Origin: Arthrobacter ramosus
GTDB lineage: Bacteria; Actinomycetota; Actinomycetes; Actinomycetales; Micrococcaceae
Assembly (NCBI RefSeq): GCF_039535095.1
Contig: NZ_BAAAWN010000001.1
Coordinates: 4,030,001 to 4,094,000 of the forward strand
Direction of reading: 5' to 3'
DNA length: 64,000 nucleotides
Shown: piece after piece, positions 59,176 to 64,000 of the stretch
How the letters are laid out: the number at the start of each line of letters is the position of its first letter
How positions within the stretch are numbered: the stretch's first letter is position 1
The notes under the pieces: generated by a model
Databases searched by the model: none
What the model saw: only the letters and a program-made list of their open reading frames with translations
Told to the model about the DNA's origin: nothing
Translations under genes and position numbers: made by a program

Positions 59176-60572
59176 GCCCCGAGGACGTGGACCTGCTGGT
59201 GGTCGGCGGTGGAAAGGCCGGGAAAACCCTGGCGATGGACTTGGCCCGGGCGGGCAGGAACGTTGCAATGATCGAACGTTCGATGATCGGGGGGACGTGC
59301 ATCAATGTTGCCTGCATCCCCACCAAGACCCTCATCAACAGCGGCCGGGTACTGGAAACCATCCGCCGGGCCGCCGAATTTGGCATTTCCGGGGCCGAGG
59401 ACCCGCTCATGGAGCTCAAACTGCTGCGCCACCGCAAGGAAGACGTCGTGGAGACCATGGTCAAGGGCCAGCTGTCCTCCTTCGTTGGATCAGGAATGGA
59501 GTTCGTTCTCGGCGAGGCGAAGTTCGTCGCTCCCCGGACGGTCGAGGTGACCCTGAACGACGGCGGCGTGCGCACTCTGCGAGGCACCGACGTCGTACTG
59601 AATCTCGGCACCGAACCGCTCCTGCCGACCATCGAGGGCCTGCCGGAATCGAAAGTGCAGACCAGCAACACCCTGTTGAAACTGGAATCCCTGCCGGAGA
59701 GCATCATCATCCTTGGCGGCGGATACGTCGGCTGCGAATTCGCGGATCTGCTCAACACCATCGGGGTAAAAGTCACCGTCGTCCAGGGCAGCGGGCAACT
59801 GCTTCCTCGGGAGGACCCGGACATCGCCGCTGCCATCGAACAGAACTTCACTGACGCCGGCATAACCGTTCGGCTGGGGACCAGGGCACAACGGATCAGC
59901 CGCGCCGCAAACGGAACCGTTACCGTGACGCTCTTCTCCGGTGACACCGTCACCGCCGATGACATCCTGGTGGCGGTGGGACGCAAACCAATGACCGACG
60001 GCATCAATCTCGAAGGTATCGGCGTGGAACTTGACCACCACGGATTCATCAGGGTCGATGATCAGCTGCACACCACGGCAGAAGGAGTGTGGGCAGCAGG
60101 CGACGCCGCAGGGACGCCCCAGTTCACGCATGCCTCCTATGACGACTACCGGGTGTTGAAGACCAACCTGGCGGCAAGGAACGGCGCTGGCAAGCCACGC
60201 AGCACCAGCGGCCGGCTGATCCCCTACAGCGTATTCACGACCCCCGAACTTGGCCGTGTTGGACTGAGCGAGCGACACGCCCGGGACGCAGGCTACAAGG
60301 TCCGCATCGCCAAAATGTCGGTTTCGGCCATTCCCCGGGCCCGGACCGTGGGACACCTGGAGGGTATCTGGAAGGCGGTCATAGACCGCGAGACCAACAG
60401 GATTCTGGGCGCCGCCCTGCTAGGCGCCGAAGCCAGCGAAGTCATTGCCGCGGTGCAGATGGCAATACTTGCAGGACTGGACTACGCCGCCGTGCGCGAT
60501 GCGGTCATCACCCATCCGACCATGGCAGAGGGCCTGAACCTACTGTTCACGCCAGCTTTCCTTGAAGACTGA
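59172..60572 (+). CDS. Pyridine-nucleotide-disulfide oxidoreductase (MerA/RclA-like)
   Basis: 466 residues. FAD site LLVVGGGKAGKTLAMDLARA; redox Cys pair C43 and C48 in GGTCINVACIPTK; NAD(P) site IIILGGGYVGCEFADLL; second FAD segment GVWAAGDAAGTPQFTHAS; C-terminal HPTMAEGLNLLF with the His-Glu pair. No N-terminal metal-binding domain and no terminal Cys pair, so it is not a classical mercuric reductase; closer to RclA or lipoamide-dehydrogenase-like proteins of unknown substrate. A strong hairpin follows. Confidence 0.92.
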   Translation: MSPEDVDLLVVGGGKAGKTLAMDLARAGRNVAMIERSMIGGTCINVACIPTKTLINSGRVLETIRRAAEFGISGAEDPLMELKLLRHRKEDVVETMVKGQLSSFVGSGMEFVLGEAKFVAPRTVEVTLNDGGVRTLRGTDVVLNLGTEPLLPTIEGLPESKVQTSNTLLKLESLPESIIILGGGYVGCEFADLLNTIGVKVTVVQGSGQLLPREDPDIAAAIEQNFTDAGITVRLGTRAQRISRAANGTVTVTLFSGDTVTADDILVAVGRKPMTDGINLEGIGVELDHHGFIRVDDQLHTTAEGVWAAGDAAGTPQFTHASYDDYRVLKTNLAARNGAGKPRSTSGRLIPYSVFTTPELGRVGLSERHARDAGYKVRIAKMSVSAIPRARTVGHLEGIWKAVIDRETNRILGAALLGAEASEVIAAVQMAILAGLDYAAVRDAVITHPTMAEGLNLLFTPAFLED

Positions 60573-60577
60573 ACAGC

Positions 60578-60607
60578 GGACGACGGCGGGGCCTCCCGCC
60601 GTCGTCC
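60578..60607 (+). terminator. Hairpin after oxidoreductase gene
   Basis: GGACGACGGCGGG and CCCGCCGTCGTCC around GCCT, perfect 13-bp stem, no T-run. Confidence 0.8.
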
Positions 60608-60627
60608 CATGCGTTAAGCGACGCGGC

Positions 60628-60888
60628 TCAGGAGTACCACTGCCACTCAGGCGGGGCCCAGCCCGACGGAACCTGATGGTTGTCCTTTGTACCGCATCTT
60701 GGACAGCTGTAGCTTGCCGACGGCGGCCGCAATCCGCTGCCATCGACCGCATAGACCGCCGGAACATACTCATGGAAGGTCAAAGGAAACCCAGGACCGC
60801 ACTGCCCACAGGCCGGCACCCTGGGCGGCGTTGCGGGAACACAGGGACGATGAGTGGCCATTCGATGTCCAGCACGAGCAAGCGTCAT
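60628..60888 (-). CDS. Small zinc-ribbon protein
   Basis: 86 residues. Two Cys pairs, PACGQCGPG and YSCPRCGTKDNHQVP, form a putative zinc ribbon; the end PPEWQWYS is aromatic. The ATG at 60888 has GGGAG five bases upstream. Family unknown. Alone, converging with the oxidoreductase gene. Confidence 0.7.
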   Translation of the reverse strand: MTLARAGHRMATHRPCVPATPPRVPACGQCGPGFPLTFHEYVPAVYAVDGSGLRPPSASYSCPRCGTKDNHQVPSGWAPPEWQWYS

Positions 60889-61172
60889 GTTTCTCCCTCA
60901 CGTCTTCATCATTCGGGAATCGGCGTCGGCCAGATCCCGCGTTCAAAGTTCATGCCCGGACGCCCACATCGTGCGTATGAACCCAATGGGGCAGCCAGCG
61001 GGTAGTGGGTCAAACCTTATGCCAGGATTCCCTGAAGAGCTATGGGCCAGTCAGAAGTGATGGTTCGCAATCAGTTAGGCCGCAAACGGAGGTAACTGTT
61101 GCCTGCGTCACATCCTCCGTTTAGTCTTTGTTCCGGGCCGCAGCGTCGCGGTTCCTGATCGGAAGAGGACTC

Positions 61173-61478
61173 ATGACCGAAAAAATCCGGCTTCTCGTAA
61201 AAATGGACATCGATGGTGCCCAGGTCCGCATCACAGCCCATGGACGGCTAACCTCCCGGAGCCTCCACGCCCTTTACATAGTCGCGAGGCGGGCCAACGC
61301 CCTCATGCATGGTCTGGCCCTTGAAATCGACGTTAGCGGGGCCAACGTCGACCCGGCGGCCATGGAAGCGCTCCGCCGCTGCTCGCAATCCCGCCGACTT
61401 CCGGCCCTGATCGATCCCCAACAGTCTGATGTCAACATCTCCGTCCGGTCATCCGCCGACGCTGTGATGGCCGCCTGA
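61173..61478 (+). CDS. Small protein, possibly STAS-like
   Basis: 101 residues from ATG 61173 (GAGG upstream). Pattern MDIDGAQVRITAHGRLTSRS, then ALEIDVSGANVDPAAMEALR is reminiscent of alternating strand-helix order of STAS anti-sigma antagonist proteins, including an SGANVD loop, but no phosphorylated Ser can be placed with confidence. Ends in its own hairpin. A 284-bp gap with no clear gene lies upstream. Confidence 0.55.
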   Translation: MTEKIRLLVKMDIDGAQVRITAHGRLTSRSLHALYIVARRANALMHGLALEIDVSGANVDPAAMEALRRCSQSRRLPALIDPQQSDVNISVRSSADAVMAA

Positions 61479-61492
61479 ATCCGGGCGGCCAT
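61467..61492 (+). terminator. Hairpin overlapping the stop codon of the small gene
   Basis: ATGGCCGCC (61467-61475), loop of 8 that includes the TGA, GGCGGCCAT (61484-61492). Between convergent genes. Confidence 0.7.
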
Positions 61493-61525
61493 GAACGCGC
61501 TGGAGGGCACTTCGACCATGCCCGT

Positions 61526-63136
61526 CTAGAAACGGGTGGTGCCGCGCAGCCTGCGGGGACGGCCGTCCGGGTCCACGACGAAGCGGCTGAGCGGATCCGC
61601 CCAGAGACGCTGGAGGGCCGAAACGGGTTCGGGGGTGTGATGCCGCACGTTTCCGGTGGGGCGGGGTGAGCTACTCCCGGTTTCATGCCAGTAGTCGAGA
61701 ACGTCGGCGGCGGTGTTCCAAAGCTTGAGCCCAGCCGCCGGGTCATGAAGTCGGGGATCGTTCTGGTCCATGCCCAGGTGTTCTGCCCAGAGTTGGAGCC
61801 GGAGCCGGCGGGCGAGCGGCCGGGAAGCATCGTGACCGTCAGTGCCGGGCGGCTCCCCGTTGTCGGCAGTGGTGTCGAATACGGCGCAGGTGAGCTCGCT
61901 GTCGGTGGTCCAGGACCGGCGGTTGAAATTGTCTGAGCCGCAGGTGAACCAGACGTCGTCGATGATGCAGATCTTGGCGTGGACGTAGATCGGAGTTCCG
62001 GAGCTGTTCTCCAGGTCGAACACGCCGACCCTGTCGGATGCGACTTGGCGCAACATGCTGAGGGCGCGAAGTTGCCCGATCCGGCTAGGCGGTCCTGCTA
62101 GGGGGCCGTCGGAGTCGGGGTAGCGGGGCACGACGGCGATCACGTTCAAGTCGGGGTTCCGTCCGAGGGCCTCTGCGATTCCGGCTGCGACCTCGGTCGA
62201 CCAAAGGTACTGGTCCTCGATGTAGATCAGCGAGCGGGCGCGGGCGAAGGCTTTCGCATATCCGCGGGCAACGCTGCGTTCCCCTTCGGGCGCGAACGGG
62301 AACGGGGGACGTTTCACACCGTAGGTGCGCAGCAGCTGCACGGCATGGGGGCCGGCCGCGGGCGGCGGCGGTGCAGCGGCCGGGAGCGGTTCGGGGTGCC
62401 GGGGCATACGGGCCAGGCGTTGCAGCAGCATCCGGTACGGGGTCCGTCGGTCCAGTGGGTGGGGGTCGTTCCACCGTTCAGCGAACACTGCCAGGACATC
62501 CGCGACCACGGGGCCACGCAGCTCGAGCGCGGCATCGTGCCATGGGGGACGTTTCCCGTACCGGGGATCCACGGTCACCGCTTGCGGGTCTCCCGCATGA
62601 TCGGCGTCGTCCCGTCGACTGTGGGAAAGGTCGAGCCCGCCAATGAACGCGACGTCCCGCGATGGATCGTCACGACGGCGGATGACGAACATTTTCTGGT
62701 GATGGGAGCCGAACAGGCGGACACGCTGATCCAGCAACACTTCCCCGCCGGCGTCGTTGATCTTGCGACTGAGAAGCTCGTTGGATCGGCCGCTCATCGG
62801 GGCCGATACCCGCTCTCCGTGGGATCTCCAGACAAGGCCCCGCACTTCCACCCCCGCGCGGGCCAACCCCGCGAGCAAGTCTCCGATCGTGGGTCCGTCG
62901 GCCAGCAGCCGCTCGTCGGCGTCGCCACGCCAGTCGGTGAACCACACACGGTCTCCCGGCTGCAGAGCAGTCAGTTCCTCATGCAGTCGGGCAAAGTAGC
63001 TCGCGCCATGAATCAGGGGACGCACGAGGTTGCCCTCCGACCACGCCGGAGACCCGGCACCGCCTGAGTGCACGTCTGTGGCCAGATTCCCGCGCTCAGC
63101 GCGACTCAGGAACCACGTGCCAGCTTCACTGTCCAC
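61526..63136 (-). CDS. Phospholipase D-like protein
   Basis: 536 residues with two HKD motifs: HHQKMFVIRRRDD in the first half and HAKICIIDDVWF in the second, each followed by the usual Gly-Ser/Asn segment. No signal peptide. The N-terminal GDRVWFTDWRGDADERLLAD and later RSLIYIEDQYLWSTEVAAGI resemble cardiolipin synthase/PLD proteins of soil actinobacteria. It would cleave or transfer a phosphatidyl group. Divergent from a PAP2 gene. Confidence 0.92.
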   Translation of the reverse strand: MDSEAGTWFLSRAERGNLATDVHSGGAGSPAWSEGNLVRPLIHGASYFARLHEELTALQPGDRVWFTDWRGDADERLLADGPTIGDLLAGLARAGVEVRGLVWRSHGERVSAPMSGRSNELLSRKINDAGGEVLLDQRVRLFGSHHQKMFVIRRRDDPSRDVAFIGGLDLSHSRRDDADHAGDPQAVTVDPRYGKRPPWHDAALELRGPVVADVLAVFAERWNDPHPLDRRTPYRMLLQRLARMPRHPEPLPAAAPPPPAAGPHAVQLLRTYGVKRPPFPFAPEGERSVARGYAKAFARARSLIYIEDQYLWSTEVAAGIAEALGRNPDLNVIAVVPRYPDSDGPLAGPPSRIGQLRALSMLRQVASDRVGVFDLENSSGTPIYVHAKICIIDDVWFTCGSDNFNRRSWTTDSELTCAVFDTTADNGEPPGTDGHDASRPLARRLRLQLWAEHLGMDQNDPRLHDPAAGLKLWNTAADVLDYWHETGSSSPRPTGNVRHHTPEPVSALQRLWADPLSRFVVDPDGRPRRLRGTTRF

Positions 63137-63243
63137 TCAGTGCTCCTTCCGGGGGCGAGGCCAATCCTCTGGTGTCCGGTCTTCAAACAGCCTAGAAGGT
63201 AACCTTACTGATCAAATCCATTCACGATGTGAGGCGGAAGACA

Positions 63244-64000
63244 ATGGGCGTTCACCCCCAAGGCACGTCCGACGACGAGTCAGCCGGAGGGAAAGGCGAA
63301 CTCATCGACGACCGGTTCGTCGGTGACACTGACTTGGCCCGGTGGAAGACCCCCGCCGGAAGGTGGCTCGCTTCCCGCGCACAACGCCTCAGTGCCCGTC
63401 TCGGCCCATACGGTGCGCTGATCCTGATCCTGGCTGCCGGAGCCGTAGTCGCATCACTGCTGGCCTTCGCGACCGGCGGGGTGTACGAGGCGGTGACAGA
63501 AGCAGATGGCGTGGCCGCCCTGGACCACCCGGTCTTGGAGGCAGCGATGACCTTGCGCAGCCCTGCATTGGACGCCACCGCCACTGCCTACACCGATCTG
63601 GGCGGGGGAATCGGGATGCCGATCCTGGCCGTGATCGCCACCGCCGTGCTGGTCCTCCGGCGCCGTTCCTGGACGCCGGCGATCCTCATTGTGACCGCGG
63701 CGGCCGGCTCCCTCCTCATGACCATCGCCGGCAAGCAGCTCATCGGCCGTGCCCGGCCCCCACTCAGCGATGCCGTGCCGCCCTACGAGTATTCCCCCTC
63801 GTTTCCCAGTGGACATTCGCTGAATTCGTTCGTGATCGCCGGAATCGTCGCCTACCTGGTCATCCTGCGTTGCCGCTCCCGCCGGGCCCGCGCATGGACA
63901 GTGACCGCTGCGGCCCTCTTCGCCCTGACCATCGGCCTAAGCAGGGTGTTCCTGGGCCACCATTGGCTCACCGATGTCTTGGCAGCCTGGACCCTCGGCG
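63244..64000 (+). CDS. PAP2-superfamily phosphatase, 3' end outside window
   Basis: At least 252 residues are visible; the gene runs off the window end. ATG 63244; about 60 polar residues, then membrane segments with KQLIGRARPPLS, FPSGHSLNSFVI and SRVFLGHHWLTDVLAAW, the three phosphatase motifs. It differs from the PAP2 gene at 3543-4325. Divergent from the phospholipase D gene with a 107-bp gap, so both may act on phosphatidic acid (PLD makes it, PAP2 removes the phosphate). Confidence 0.9.
   Translation, partial: MGVHPQGTSDDESAGGKGELIDDRFVGDTDLARWKTPAGRWLASRAQRLSARLGPYGALILILAAGAVVASLLAFATGGVYEAVTEADGVAALDHPVLEAAMTLRSPALDATATAYTDLGGGIGMPILAVIATAVLVLRRRSWTPAILIVTAAAGSLLMTIAGKQLIGRARPPLSDAVPPYEYSPSFPSGHSLNSFVIAGIVAYLVILRCRSRRARAWTVTAAALFALTIGLSRVFLGHHWLTDVLAAWTLG

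Noticed and set aside
59172..60572. Mercuric reductase (merA)
   Set aside because: Redox Cys pair and fold agree, but the terminal Cys pair and mer neighbours are absent; kept as a general disulfide oxidoreductase.

Overview
The window is high-GC actinobacterial DNA and most resembles an Arthrobacter-type member of the Micrococcaceae. Three things support this: two DUF222/HNH endonuclease genes of the kind found in many copies in these genomes, a DUF4193 zinc-ribbon gene, and a Gram-positive flagellar cluster without L/P-ring genes and with an NlpC/P60 peptidase. Genus and species cannot be fixed from sequence inspection alone. I saw no rRNA, tRNA, insertion sequence or CRISPR array.

Layout: (1) 2-4325: a 5'-truncated HNH gene, then a minus-strand operon PAP2 phosphatase - DedA - response regulator - histidine kinase. 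(2) 4496-6185: an alpha/beta hydrolase and a coiled-coil protein. (3) 6244-14174: a nitrogen-compound scavenging region with an IclR regulator, two NCS1 permeases, a GntR regulator, two carbon-nitrogen hydrolases and an APC permease. The IclR gene and the first NCS1 permease carry near-identical 16-bp operator-like sites. (4) 14193-20877: Tat-exported arylsulfotransferase-like protein, cupin, quinone-oxidoreductase-like enzyme divergent from a TetR regulator plus FAD monooxygenase, and a secreted S53 peptidase. (5) 21021-37608: flagellar genes. On the minus strand they run flagellin, fliD, fliS, a fliT-like gene, flgB, flgC, fliE, F, G, H, I, J, an NlpC/P60 gene, fliK, flgD, flgE. On the plus strand they run a flgN-like gene, flgK, flgL, fliW. 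Three sigma-28-like promoters (TAAC, 15-16 bp, then a CCGAT-containing box) stand before flagellin, before flgN-flgK-flgL-fliW and before flgB. The export-gate, switch and stator genes are not in the window. (6) 37895-42862: APC permease, AMIN-like secreted protein, the second HNH gene, DUF4193 and a possible small ORF. (7) 42919-49388: a binding-protein ABC transporter operon ending in a fused glycerophosphodiester phosphodiesterase / inositol monophosphatase and a propeller-like protein. (8) 49537-60572: small membrane proteins, an SRPBCC/ArsR pair with twin operators, a CitA/DcuS-type two-component system, an amidase remnant, a PepSY-like protein with a perfect internal duplication, a YciI/SRPBCC pair, PadR, GNAT, and an M20 peptidase coupled to a pyridine-nucleotide-disulfide oxidoreductase. 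(9) 60628-64000: a zinc-ribbon protein, a small protein, a phospholipase D and a second PAP2 gene cut by the window end.

Most functions below are family-level assignments from motifs read by eye. The most distinctive observations are the shared flagellar promoter motif, the IclR operator pair, the GDPD-IMPase fusion in an ABC operon, the flagellar cluster that stops at flgE, and the perfect 138-bp duplication in the PepSY-like gene.
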